A stretch of DNA of 29,927 nucleotides. It comes from Mesostigma viride (lineage: Eukaryota; Streptophyta; Mesostigmatophyceae; Mesostigmatales; Mesostigmataceae). The notes under the pieces were generated by a model. The model was not told the origin of the DNA. It saw only the letters and a list, made by a program, of their open reading frames with translations, and did not search any database. Below, piece after piece: positions 1 through 9,493 of this stretch. The stretch is from contig RPFO01000246.1 in the NCBI GenBank assembly GCA_009746045.1, forward strand, positions 2,541,911 to 2,571,837, read 5' to 3'. Position 1 is the first letter of the stretch. The number at the start of each line of letters is the position of its first letter. Both the position numbers and the translations under genes were made by a program.

Positions 1-89
1 GCAACCTGTATGAAGGGTCCACCACTTCGGTGCGCACTTCTTACGGGACCACGCCACCATGCCCTTTATAAAGGGCCCTTTACAGAAGG

Positions 90-1098
90 GTGTGTCACTT
101 GCAGGGCTGCGTGCTGACATCGCCCTACCTGTTCATTATTGTGGTCGAATACGTAATGATTCAGGCGCGCAAGCGATTTGCCCGCATCGTGGGTAGGGAA
201 CCAGGGGTGCAGGTTGCTAACAAATTCTGGCATGGCGGTGCGGACACGAAGATTCGGCTGGCAGACATTATCTACGCAGACGACACCGTGGACCCTCTTC
301 GAGGACACTGGGCACGTGCAGACATTATTATGCACTTGACTGCCTGGCTATCGAGGCTCGTGCAGTGGGGCTTGAGGTCAGCAAGAAGACAGAGGCCCCA
401 GGTGGCGGTTGGGCTCACCCACTCACCGCCACCCCTCTATTATCTCCTCGACGGCTCTCGAGTCCTGTATCAGGACCGCGTCAAGCTGCTGGGCAGCCTG
501 CTCCCCAGCTGCGAGGTTGATGTGGACCATCGCATCTCTCTCGCCTGGCACGCTTTACGCCAGTACCGGGCCCTGTGGCGCAAGCCCCTGGGCATGCAAG
601 ATCGAGAAACAGGACCTGTTCAAGGTCCTCGTCCTTCCTGTTCTCACGTATGGGGCCGAGACGTGGACCCTCACCGCCGACCTGGCCCGCAAGCTGGACG
701 GCGCGGTCACCAACATGCTGCGTTCCATTTTCAGAGTAGGATATGCTGCTCATGTCCGCAATGAGGACCTGTACGGCAGGGCATGCCATATATCACCAGC
801 AGCGGCGCCTGCAGCTAGTAGGGCACCTAGCTCGCACCAACCAGGTAGACACCTCACGTGGCCCCCCCGCAGGACTGCGACCACTGAGCTCAGCCTGGCC
901 GGCACCTCCTAACGTGGGCCGGGCCCAGTGATCAATGTTAGACGCCGCAAGGCCCGCACCTTCAAAGAACAGCTAGTAGAGGACACGGGGGGCCTAGGCC
1001 TCTAGCTCCGTGATTTGGAAGAAGATGATGGACAAGGCCAAGTGGGCCCAGGTCATAGAGGACAACGAGCCCCCCCCTGTGGGGAAGCGCCCGCGTGT
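90..1098 (+). pseudogene. LINE ORF2 reverse transcriptase, C-terminal half, frameshifted
   Basis: This encodes the C-terminal half of a non-LTR reverse transcriptase, the enzyme that copies element RNA at the target site. The first frame (90 to about 600) shows QGCVLTSPYLF, corresponding to the RT motif with QG..LSP..F, then the catalytic box YADDT near residue 65, and a VKLLGS motif of the thumb-proximal region. Reading then moves to another frame at about 600, with KVLVLPVLTYGAETWTLT, and to a third at about 750, with RRLQLVGHLAR; both blocks are typical of LINE RT C-termini. Remnants of the extreme C-terminus (DKAKWAQVIEDNEPPPVGKR) follow at about 1034-1090. At least two frameshifts and internal stops make it non-functional. 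The N-terminal endonuclease region would lie left of the window. The clade is not resolved. Confidence 0.85.
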
Positions 1099-1250
1099 AA
1101 GTAAGTAAGTAAGTAAGTACTTGCGTGTCATGCGCAAAGGCATGCCACGGAGTACTATGCTAATCTCATTAGAAAAATAATTACACAAATATCGTCTGCA
1201 TCATCCCCCAACCGTTAAGCACTAGATGGGTATGTAATCCTCATCCGAGC
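1099..1250 (-). mobile_element. Short 5'-truncated retroelement with (TTAC)n tail
   Basis: A 152-bp insertion in the LINE C-terminal coding sequence. It is flanked by an 11-bp direct repeat, cgcccgcgtgt, at 1088-1098 and 1251-1261. Read on the minus strand it ends in about five TTAC units next to the 1088-1098 copy, which fits target-primed integration of a truncated element with a TTAC tail. Removing it restores the reading seen in the related copy at 17107-17385. Its body matches nothing I recognise. Confidence 0.7.
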
Positions 1251-1412
1251 CGCCCGCGTGTGCAAGCCCGTGGGAGGCACGCCAGTGCTGTATAGATAGA
1301 TGTTGTAGTTAGTAATGCCGTTAGATCTATAGATGTCGTAGGTAGCTGATGTAGATAGCTTAGATCGGTAGGACTGTTTGCACCCACCCATCCATCCATC
1401 CATCGGGGTTAA

Positions 1413-1468
1413 TGCTCCGTGACTCCCCAACGGGAGCACGAGTCTAATCAATTAATTAATTAATTAAC
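1413..1468 (+). repeat. Shared retroelement 3' tail, copy T1
   Basis: The sequence gctccgtgactccccaac is followed by gggagcacgag and then (AATT)n. CTCCC and GGGAG can pair around a CAAC loop. The same tail ends copies T2-T6 in this window, attached to two different element bodies. Confidence 0.8.
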
Positions 1469-2072
1469 CATCAATATCCAATCCTCACGATATATGCACG
1501 GCTTGACGACGTATACAGCACCTAAGTACTGCACAACTGCAACCTAGCACTACGGCTGACATGCAAGCAACGTCGAGTAGGATGGCGCGGTCAATTAGAG
1601 AGGCTGGGCGCAGAGGTCGGTAGAAATAAGTGGAAAACTGGCAGGAACTAGGTAGAAACACGATATACTTACGCCTGCAAGCACTATATTGAGCCGGTGG
1701 CATGCAGAGGTCATTTCCAGGAAAATACAACATACCGTAGCAATAGCCACGGTCATGCCTTACGCTATTTGCAGTCACCATCATGCCCGGAGCTACCCCA
1801 AAAAAGTCTGCACAAATCTCGGTAAAATAGCCGAGAGTGGACCCGGGCGTTCGGAATGAATAAACATGTGCCGTCGAAACACCATTGATACCAAGCATGG
1901 TGCCGCAGCAGACCCGAGTCTTGCCGTAATAATATGTATTAAAAATATAATTACTTACAGCAGAGTGAAATCACTCAAACCAAAGCAAACGCCCAGCTAT
2001 AAACCTATATACAGAGCCATGTCAAAGCTCTATACTACGATAAGACCAATGGAAACGCCTAACGGGAGGAAC
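1469..2072. other. No gene recognised
   Basis: I see no conserved coding sequence on either strand. The only internal echo is a 17-bp AT-rich string at 1923-1939 (gccgtaataatatgtat), which recurs at 2499-2515 and in part just upstream of that. The two copies flank the neighbouring retrotransposon fragment. Confidence 0.5.
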
Positions 2073-2485
2073 CTAATAGCCCTGCTGCACCGCAAAATCA
2101 GCCCGCGTACGGCGGAGCATGATGTCAGCCATGGCCCGAGTCAGCGCCACCGACAAGCGCTGACGCCAATATGACGTCCAGGTCCGCGCCGACCATGGGG
2201 CCCGCTGGCCCTCCAGGTCCAGCCGGTCCTCCCGGAGCCGGCAACACTCCTTGAAGAAGGCGGAGGTCAGGGGCCCCATGGCCCCAAACTCCTCCAGGAC
2301 AAAGGGCACCACACGATGGTGCCCGACGTCGCCGTAGGCCAGGAGCTTGGCCCGCTCCGCCCGGTCCGCCGTGTAACCTGCCGTGAGGGAGGCCCCAGCC
2401 ACGTGGCTAAGAGCCAAGGGCCGCGCCACCGAAACGTCAATAAGCAGATGCCGGCCACCCCCCTCAAAGTCCAGCACCACGATAA
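2073..2485 (-). pseudogene. Retrotransposon ORF C-terminal fragment with endonuclease-like block
   Basis: The minus-strand reading frame is open through this stretch. It shows RHLLIDVSVARPLALSH, then a segment rich in A, E and K, then VVPFVLEEFGAMGPLTSAFF, and ends in RLSVALTRAMADIMLRR. An ordered D.S/T.. then E..K then PF..E.(F/L)G pattern is characteristic of the C-terminal region of some eukaryotic retrotransposon polyproteins. It is compatible with a PD-(D/E)XK nuclease fold, which I infer rather than see. Upstream, the frame runs into a TAT/ATA microsatellite (about 2480-2520) with no similarity, so only this C-terminal fragment is intact. It is not related in sequence to the LINE at 1-1468. 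Confidence 0.5.
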
Positions 2486-2955
2486 TAATAATATGTATGC
2501 CGTAATAATATGTATGCCGGTTTTCAGGGTTTCCGCACGAATTAAAGTTGGGTGAGAAACTGGAAAAATCTACGTTTCCTTTTCCCCAGTACCTCAACAA
2601 ACTCGTAGAAACCTAATTATCAACATTTGAACGCATCATCATGGTCTGCCACCGAACAGCCACTGAAAGTCGCGCGAAAACTGACGACATCTACCTGCCG
2701 CTATCGCCGTTGTCTTCACCTTCGTCCCGCGAAAATGCCTGATTTCAGTGGTACATATTTGTTTGCAGCTGTCACAAAACAAATCAAAAAAATACCAGGG
2801 TTTTTTCTTGAGTTCTACGGGATGTAAAGAGGCCGTCCACCGAGTTTCAGACCGAAAATCTCGTATCTACTGTGTCTGCTACGTGTTAGATTACAACGCG
2901 ATACATCGCGTTCTAACCCTACAACGTGATACATCGCGTTGTAAAAAAAAAGGGT
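2486..2955. other. No gene recognised; twin hairpins near right end
   Basis: There is no convincing gene. A 30-codon ATG frame starts at about 2734 but has no recognisable similarity. Near the right end are two near-identical perfect or near-perfect hairpins (2895-2912 and 2923-2940), annotated separately, followed by A9 and the minus-strand LINE tail T2. Confidence 0.5.
2895..2940. repeat. Two tandem hairpin palindromes
   Basis: Hairpin 1 (2895-2912) is aacgcgat-ac-atcgcgtt, with perfect 8-bp arms and a 2-nt loop. Hairpin 2 (2923-2940) is aacgtgat-ac-atcgcgtt, differing by one base so that one pair becomes G-T. With flanking bases the second extends to 10-bp arms. The spacing makes a 28-bp direct repeat. 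The function is unknown. Confidence 0.75.
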
Positions 2956-3000
2956 TAATAAACTCGTGCTCCGGTCAGGGAGTCACGGAGCATTAACTCC

Positions 3001-3026
3001 GATGGATGGATGGATGGATGGATGGG

Positions 3027-3077
<51 letters not shown>

Positions 3078-3131
3078 ACGGACGGACGGACGGACGGACG
3101 GACGGATGGAAGGATGGATGGATGGATGGAG
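3001..3131. repeat. Mixed tetranucleotide array (GATG, GGCT, GGAC, GATG)
   Basis: On the plus strand, GATG units (3001-3026) change to GGCT units (about 3028-3075), then GGAC units (about 3076-3106), and return to GATG with one GGAA. All are GG-N-N tetramers, so the array shows stepwise replacement of one tetramer by another. Confidence 0.95.
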
Positions 3132-3196
3132 AAAGCACTTCGGTGCTCCGTGACTCCCCAACGGGACCACGAGTTTGATTAATTAATTAGTTAATT
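3132..3196 (+). repeat. Solo retroelement 3' tail insertion, copy T3
   Basis: This is aaagcacttcggtgctccg followed by the CTCCC/GGGAC hairpin region and a TTAATTAA-like AT tail. It is in plus orientation inside a minus-strand LINE array. AGCAC-TTCG-GTGCT is a perfect 5-bp stem with a TTCG tetraloop. No other part of an element is present, so it looks like an extremely 5'-truncated insertion. Any target duplication is hidden in the GATG repeats on both sides. Confidence 0.7.
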
Positions 3197-3500
3197 GATG
3201 GATGGATCCATGGATGGATGGATGGATGGATGGACGGACGGACGGACGGACGGACGGACGGACGGACGGACGGACGGACGGACGGACGGACGGACGGACG
3301 GACGGACGGACGGACGGACAAAGACGGACGGACGGAGGGACGGACGGACGGACGGAGGGACGGACGGACGGAGGGAGGGAGGGAGGGAGGGAGGGAGGGA
3401 GGGAGGGAGGGAGGGAGGGAGGGAGGGAGGGAGGGAGGGAGGGAGGGAGGGAGGGAGGGAGGGAGGGAGGGAGGGAGGGAGGGAGGGAGGGAGGGAGGGA
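3197..3500. repeat. GATG, GGAC and GGGA tetranucleotide arrays
   Basis: GATG units (3197-3231) pass into GGAC units (about 3232-3370, broken by aaag near 3320 and by scattered GGGA units), then a pure (GGGA)n run of 130 bp at 3371-3500. The GGGA strand is G-quadruplex-prone and homopurine. Long open frames on both strands here are artefacts of the repeat. Confidence 0.97.
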
Positions 3501-3540
3501 TGGGTACACACAATCCTATCGGTTCAAGCTATCTACAAAA

Positions 3541-4002
3541 AAATCACCTCCCATGCAGGAATGCACGAGGAGCTTTGCGTGCCTGAAATCTATATTATAT
3601 ATTTTGTGAACAGCGAGCTTGAAAGTTTGAGTCACACAGAATATAGCCATACTGGTTGTCTCCTTCAAAAACAAACGTGGAAAAGATAACGGCTCGAGCT
3701 ACCATGGTCCAGATGCTCCATATTTCTGGCCTGCGCTGGTTGTCTCATTGATACAAAGTATAGAAACACCCTTGAGCAGTGGAGAAACGACCGCTTCGAA
3801 ATGACAACCAACACTGTCCAGAGCACTGGTGCATCCTATCCTTTCAAGGGAGGAATGCATATGGCCCCTGAACCCCTGTAAAACTATTCAGTGCTGCTTC
3901 ATGTCAAACAGCAAAGAGCACTGCGATATATAAGAGATGTGCTTGACGGCCAAAAAGAGCATCTCGCTATGCCCGTTTGTTCATTCTACCAAGCAGGCAG
4001 CC
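3541..4002. other. 3' flank of the D27-like gene with dispersed-repeat remnants
   Basis: This holds the expected 3' UTR and downstream flank of the minus-strand gene. A clear algal TGTAA polyadenylation signal is not visible on that strand. Around 3640-3770 are two pieces of a dispersed repeat (ctggttgtctcc, and tttctggcctgcgct), also found at 7552-7640, 15784-15802 and 17775-17890. One plus-strand frame of it reads SYHGPDAPYFWPALVVSLI. Confidence 0.5.
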
Positions 4003-7000
4003 TCATGTGTCCAGCTTTGGACAGACCTTCACAGCCAGGTTAGATGATCGACAAGTGGCGAAGCATGGCTGTTTTGAGACGGGATCTTCATCCAGAGGAG
4101 GAGGCACCAAGCCAAAAATCATGTCACAGCTGAGGTCTTCAAAGTTAGGGTTCATTGTTACCGGCATCCTGAAAAAGGGAAATTTATCATGGCGATTGAC
4201 ACGCAGTCGAGGAAGTCCACAACCACAGATAACCATAAGTTGATACAAGCACTAGTCAGGACTACTGAAAAACACAAGCAAGCCGGGGGAAACGGTAGAA
4301 AGGTCTGGAAGATCAAGACGGATAACATTCCGCACGGTACGATTATAAGCCAGAGTGAAGAACATTTGTCCGGACCGTTTTCTCAACTTCCATGAACATG
4401 CAGGCAGTGTGCATCCAGCAGTCAGTCATCATTTAAATGGCATCCAAGACAAACGCCCTGCTGTCAGATAACAAATAATGCCCAACCCCCCTCAACCCCC
4501 TGAGCACCACAGACGCCGCAAGCGCTTTAACTATCACAGGACAAGATATAAAGTAAACAATCTGCCCGCCCCATGCATGTAGGGAGGTTGCGTGCTGTGC
4601 ATGGTCGTGCACCAAGCTGATTAATTTTTCCCTCCCCACTAGCCTATGGCCGCTCCCCTCGGCGCATCAAACCTCAAGGTCATGCAGGCAGTTAAAGTCA
4701 AGTAATTTAGATGGAATAGCTGACATCTTCCACACGCACAGGAAGACACACAAGAATCCATCGCACGTGGCATTCTGCAGAGGACGCCAAGAGGCAATGC
4801 CGCGGTGACAGCAGCGTGGGTGAAACCGTTTGCCCAGTGATTTTCCAAGCTACTAACTTGACGCATGCCAAGACAGGGATGTGGTTTGTCTCATGTCGTG
4901 TAGGGTGAACACCACGGGCCTGTGGAGCACTCGACTACACTCTCTTCCCATGGCATGTCAAGACAAGGCTGATTGAAAGCCAGGAAGAAACGTGACGGGC
5001 GCCGGTGCGCCTCCAACGAGCAGGCATGTGCAGCCTGACAGAAGCACTGCTGCCGTCATGGATAGCAGATCACCAACACGGTAGACCTCTGCTTGTCCAC
5101 TTGAGGAGATGCAACAAGTGGACAGGTGCCACAGTGGGGGGTACACTTTGCAAGGCAACCACCCTTGGACTCCAATTTAATACTGAGCTTGCTGCCAGTG
5201 ACACTGGCCCGGGGCTGACGGCCAATGAGTGGCTGCCACATACCCCAGCTGCTCGGTGAAGAAGGTCTGTGTGGGCATCTTGCACAAGTTGACGCACATG
5301 CCTGTGCAACCGCTCTCCTGCACAACATGGGTTCCAGAGTTTTCAGGGGTATATGTACATATGTTACTATATGGTCAGACATTATTCACCACAGTACATA
5401 TGTTACTGTATGGTCAGACATTATTCACCACAGTACATATGTTACTGTATGGTCAGACATTATTCACCACAGTACATATGTTACTGTATGGTCAGACATT
5501 ATTCACCACAGTACATATGTTACTGTATGGTCAGACATTATTCACCACAGTACATATGTTACTGTATGGTCAGACATTATTCACCACAGTACATATGTTA
5601 CTGTATAGTCAGACATTATTCACCACAGTACATATGTTACTATATGGTCAGACATTATTCACCACAGTACATATGTTACTGTATGGTCAGACATTATTCA
5701 CCACAGTACATATGTTACTGTATGGTCAGACATTATTCACCACAGTACATATGTTACTGTATGGTCAGACATTATTCACCACAGTACATATGTTACTATA
5801 TGGTCAGACATTATTCACCACAGTACATATGTTACTGTATGGTCAGACATTATTCACCACAGTACATATGTTACTATATGGTCAGACATTATTCACCACA
5901 GTACATATGTTACTGTATGGTCAGACATTATTCACCACAGTACATATGTTACTGTATGGTCAGACATTATTCACCACAGTACATATGTTACTATATGGTC
6001 AGACATTATTCACCACAGTACATATGTTACTGTATGGTCAGACATTATTCACCACAGTACATATGTTACTATATAGTCAGACATTATTCACCACAGTTGC
6101 GTAGTGCTCTATGCCACTGCAGACAGCAGGGATACGAAGTGTAAGTGCCCAGGATTCACAGCTTCAAAAACCCAAAATGCGCAGCCAGTTCTTTCAGTCC
6201 ATGGCCAGGCAGGTGGTACTGGTTGGGGAGGAAAGGCAGGGAAACCTGGGCACTCCACCTGCAACCTGAGGCAGTGACCCAGGACCTATTTCCTGGCAAA
6301 GTAGGTTGCAATCATGCACCATCTCTCCCAGGCAGATGCACGTTACCGGCAGGGCGTGCGCGCTACCGCGAACAAGTGGCGAGTTCGCCATCCCATGCAG
6401 GTAGCGGCAACCCAAGTAATGCGAGGATGGAAGAGCAATGGCAGATGGCTCGTATAAAATCATACAACAGAAAAGACGTACAAGTGAGCTTCAAGCAGGT
6501 AATAAAGCACTACGGGTGAGGCTGGCAGATGTCTCCAGCCGTCCTGGCAATCCTTGCAGCCACACAAGCCGATAGCCCAATCGTTGGTAAGCCGATACGC
6601 CTATCATTGGTAAGTCCGTAAGTGGTTAGCCTAACAGCCACACGACAGCCGTTGGCATCCCATGTCTAGGTAGTGGCACGTGTTGATACCCATCCAAAAA
6701 TAGATAGAGGCAGCGTTGTTGCACACCCCCTGATGGAGAGCGCCCACCATTACACAGCGGCGATGTCGGATGCACACCCACCTCCAGGTATCGGCACTTT
6801 TTAATGTGCACGGTGCTCTTCTGCAGCACACCGTTCACGGGCTCCTCGCGAATGTCCATGGGGCCGACCAGCCAGGTGAAGAACCGGGGGGTGATCTGCG
6901 CGTTAACCTCGGCGCCCCACTTGGAGTAGGGGAATAGCGCGCGGAAGAGGGCGGGCACCTGGACACGTGGCGCGTGGGGAGTGGGCAGGGGCGTGTGGGT

Positions 7001-9493
7001 AGTAGGCAGTAATGAGTGGGGAGGGATGAGTGGATAGCGGGTAGTGGTCAGTGCTCAGTGGTCAGTGGTCAGTGGTCAGTGGGGAGTGGTCAGTGGTCAG
7101 TGGTCAGTGGTCAGTTGTTAGTGGTTAGTGGTCCGTGGTTGGTGGGTCGTGGGCAGTGGGTCGTGGGTTGTGGGACCACCCAGGGTTGAGGAGACATACC
7201 CATTCACATGATGGGATCGTTGCTTTATGCTGGGCGTGCTCTGCCGATTACAGGAGTGGTCATTCACGCAGTGGCGTCCCCCATGCCAGGAGTAGTCATG
7301 AGCATTGCAACACAAGGTCATTTTTTCGTGTTTGCGGGTGTACCTGCAAGCAGGCTGTGTGTGTTAAGAGGAGGCGGCACTTGCAAGCAGATATCTCACA
7401 GGGTATTGCTTGTTTAACAGCAGCATGCCACATGGCCTGCACGGCTGCCAAAAGCTCGGAGTGCGCCTCGCAAAATGTGGCAAAATGAACCCAAGAGGCC
7501 CAGATTGGCCTATGCTGAGTAGTAAGGGCAGATAACATCGAGGCAAGCAGAGCAGGCCAGAAATCTGACATGTTCCGGCCATGGTAGCTCAAGCCAGCCG
7601 TTATCTTATCAGTGTTTGCTGAGTCGTTCAGGATGTGCTGCTGCGATCGCTCTCCCACTTTGTATGAGGAATCCCCCTCACGGAAAATAGTTACCCTCCA
7701 TTTAGCAATATTTTGGATATGACAATATTTGAAGGTAGGTGTTTGTTTTAGACTTTTTCGCAAAGCCGGCCCCGCGTAGGCAGCGGATCACAGAAGCCGG
7801 CGGCCCGGGTCAGCCACCAGGTTCCCGGCGCGGAGCTGAGGGGACCCAAGGGTCCCTGGAAGATATGCTTTTGTGCCGGAAAGTGTTTTTCAGGGCCAGT
7901 TAGCGTCCTGCCAGCCGCAATGTTGGGTGTCAGCCGCCAGAAGTTACCTATGTCGTAGATCTTACATGAAGAAGCAGTGAAGTCACTGAACTCGTAGTGC
8001 CTAGAAGTGATACTAGTTCACCTACTAGCACCGACATAACCACACAGGTACCCCGGCCCGGCGAATCTACGGCCTGCCGGAGCGCGCGCCCCGCCCCGGT
8101 AACTTTCTCGGCCTTGCGGGGTCGAAACCCCGCCGCTGGGATTCGCCGGTGGTGCTGGGGCTACAACGAGCACTGGCAGCAACATGATCCCCAACCCATG
8201 CTGACCACAGTGTGAAGGGGAAGCTGTCACGAAGACTAGAAATAGCTAGCCATTACCAATACGAATAGGGCCACACAAGCACGTGCGCAACCCTGGGTCG
8301 AAGTTTTCAGCAAGCTCAACACAGCTGCTAGCGCGCTGCTGTGCCAGCAGGCCCGGGCTGAATGGGAAACGGTCTGCTGCACCAAAAGGCTTGCCACGGC
8401 ACCCCTGCGGAGCGCTGGGCGCCTAACAGGCACAGGGGCCGCCATCCGCCCCATGTCTATATTCCACAGAAAACAACAGAGTTAATCATGGCCATATTGG
8501 GTTGAGAATGCTGGGTGTTTCACACGCTGCAGGGCAGCGATCCAAAACCAACATGGATTATGGATACCAATGGGTGGTAAAAGAGGGTTGTGCGAATCAT
8601 TGCGGCATGGATCCCCTTGGCGCAGGGCTGACATCCCACACGAATGGTGGTATGACGCATCACCTTTGGGAATCCTTGCAGCACGGCCTCCCTCTGCTGC
8701 TTCGCGGTCCGCCCCTGATCGTGTCAGGATGATGGTCAGAGCACATAGAGCAGGGCGTGAACAGGGAGCAGCGTTAGGAGCTTGTGTTGAAGACGACTTG
8801 GCATCCAAAATGTCAAGGAGGTTGTGCATGCATACTCCTGCCAGGGCAGCTAAGTAGCACAGCAGCAGGCACGGGATGCTGGCAAGGTAACAGTCAGGGC
8901 GTCAAAAGACGGTAAAACGAAATGCATAAACTAAATGTATCGTTCAGAAAGGGAAAAGAAGGTAAGGGCAGGCTTACCCTCATAAGGGCGTGGGAGACGT
9001 CGACCATGCCCAGATAGCCATCCTTGAAAGAGTAAGGCGATTCGTAATTTGCGATTCGGCCGAACGCTTTCCTGCAAACCAGAATCGAAATGACAGTAAA
9101 ATGTTTTGAGGAGCTTTGATTTTATATATACCGACATAAGAACCGCTTGCGCTGGTACGACAGGAAGTCGTTGACTTCGGGATGCTGCTGTAGTTTACCG
9201 CGAATTGCCGGTATTGCGAAGAAAGCAGAAGTCACTGTCGCGAACAGTTAGCCGTGCATTTACCTGCAGAGGTGAATGAAAAGAAGATCAGCTATCGAGT
9301 CTTTATGCACGACCTTTTCACTGAATGGGTCTTTCTTTGGGGTATGCTCAGGTGTGGTTGTCGCCACGCATGTAGGCTGTAAAGCACGCTTTGGGGCAGC
9401 TGGAGGGAGCGCTTTTGCTCGCAACCGCACGGGCGACGGTCTCCATGGCGACAAAAAAATACAAGACCCTACGTGGGCCGACATGACATCCAT
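4003..9493 (-). CDS. D27-like (DUF4033) carotenoid isomerase-type protein, six exons, plastid-targeted
   Basis: Exons on the minus strand are 9493-9264, 9071-8978, 8714-8664, 6958-6782, 5317-5244 and 4168-4003. They total 792 nt and 263 residues. All introns are GT-AG and all phases join. DWARF27 proteins are plastid iron-binding beta-carotene isomerases in land-plant strigolactone synthesis; algal paralogues are less understood. Residues 1 to about 50 are rich in A, P, R and S, like a transit peptide. The domain follows: [20 protein letters not shown] (about 66-85), [32 protein letters not shown] (126-142), FFTWLVGP (151-158), [20 protein letters not shown] (175-194), [14 protein letters not shown] (215-228) and KQPCF (241-245). 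Cysteines at 180, 188, 192, 196, 223, 244, 248 and 258 match the family's Cys pattern. The start is the first ATG of the exon; a second is at codon 4. Intron 4 holds a 19-copy minisatellite; intron 3 (1.7 kb) holds repeat debris. Confidence 0.9.
4169..5243 (-). other. Intron 5 of the D27-like gene
   Basis: A 1,075-bp intron. On the minus strand the donor is GG|gtatgt at 5243 and the acceptor is tttttcag|G at 4169. I see no RNA gene or mobile element inside it. Confidence 0.8.
5356..6096. repeat. Minisatellite, 19 exact-length units of 39 bp
   Basis: There are exactly 19 units of 39 bp with no length variation. They differ only at two positions: ctGta or ctAta, and atGgtc or atAgtc. Each unit contains an NdeI-like catatg. 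Because 39 is a multiple of three and the unit has no stop in two forward frames, open frames of more than 260 codons appear; in one, the unit reads [13 protein letters not shown]. The array lies wholly in intron 4 of the D27-like gene, and its near edge is 39 nt from exon 5. The frames are antisense to that gene and have no signs of being genes. Confidence 0.98.
7042..7175. repeat. Degenerate 7-bp tandem repeat (agtggtc)n
   Basis: About 19 degenerate units of agtggtc with variants (ggggagt, gttagtg, gggtcgt). It is in intron 3 of the D27-like gene. The left flank (6975-7041) has looser gtgggnagt variants of the same kind. Confidence 0.9.
7500..7763 (-). mobile_element. Dispersed repeat fragment with SYHG...DFWPAL frame
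   Basis: The minus strand reads through [20 protein letters not shown] and on into [19 protein letters not shown]. Nucleotide similarity to 3670-3740 is clear: both have gataacggc, then gagctaccatgg, then tttctggcctgc. A minus-strand piece at 17775-17890 reads SPDFWPALAGCLLD. Three related, scattered coding-like fragments imply a transposon-derived gene of unknown class. Confidence 0.5.

Larger units (their letters stand above)
1..1468 (+). mobile_element. Non-LTR retrotransposon (LINE), 3' part, broken
   Basis: The 3' portion of a LINE whose 5' end lies outside the window. In order it contains reverse-transcriptase coding sequence (about 90-1098), a short 3' UTR (from about 1262), a (TCCA)n tract at 1388-1405, and the 3' terminal hairpin tail at 1413-1468 ending in AATT/TTAA repeats. 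The end of its coding region is split by a separate insertion at 1099-1250. The same 3' UTR recurs at 17107-17385 and, on the minus strand, at 2956-3540, so this is a dispersed family with at least three copies here. Confidence 0.85.
2956..3540 (-). mobile_element. LINE 3' UTR copy with expanded tetranucleotide tract
   Basis: Read on the minus strand from 3540, this begins with gtagatagctt and ggattgtgtgtaccca. It matches the LINE 3' UTR at about 1340-1390 and 17235-17285. It continues into a (TCCN)n tract and ends with the gctccgtgactcc hairpin tail (T2, 2956-2993). In the other copies the internal tract is 4-6 TCCA units. Here it has grown to about 450 bp and includes TCCC, TCCG, TCCA and CCAG blocks. 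A plus-strand tail fragment (T3, 3132-3196) is inserted in it. Confidence 0.75.
6959..8663 (-). other. Intron 3 of the D27-like gene, repeat-rich
   Basis: A 1,705-bp intron between FPK| and |VPALFR. It contains a 7-bp tandem repeat (7042-7175), a dispersed repeat with a coding-like minus-strand frame (about 7500-7763), and a GC-rich stretch (about 7760-8460). A plus-strand frame there (about 8240-8470) reads smoothly but matches nothing I know. These look like old insertions that enlarged the intron. Confidence 0.7.

Noticed and set aside
3183-3689. Several long frames rich in PSLPP, GGRE or TDGR on both strands
   Set aside because: They are translations of GGGA, GGAC and GATG arrays; tetranucleotides read in all frames without stops.
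5350-6100. CRISPR-like array
   Set aside because: The repeats are directly abutting with no unique spacers, and the window is eukaryotic.
5229-6144. 263- and 291-codon frames across the 39-bp repeats
   Set aside because: The unit length is a multiple of three, so frames stay open automatically; the region is an intron of the antisense D27-like gene.
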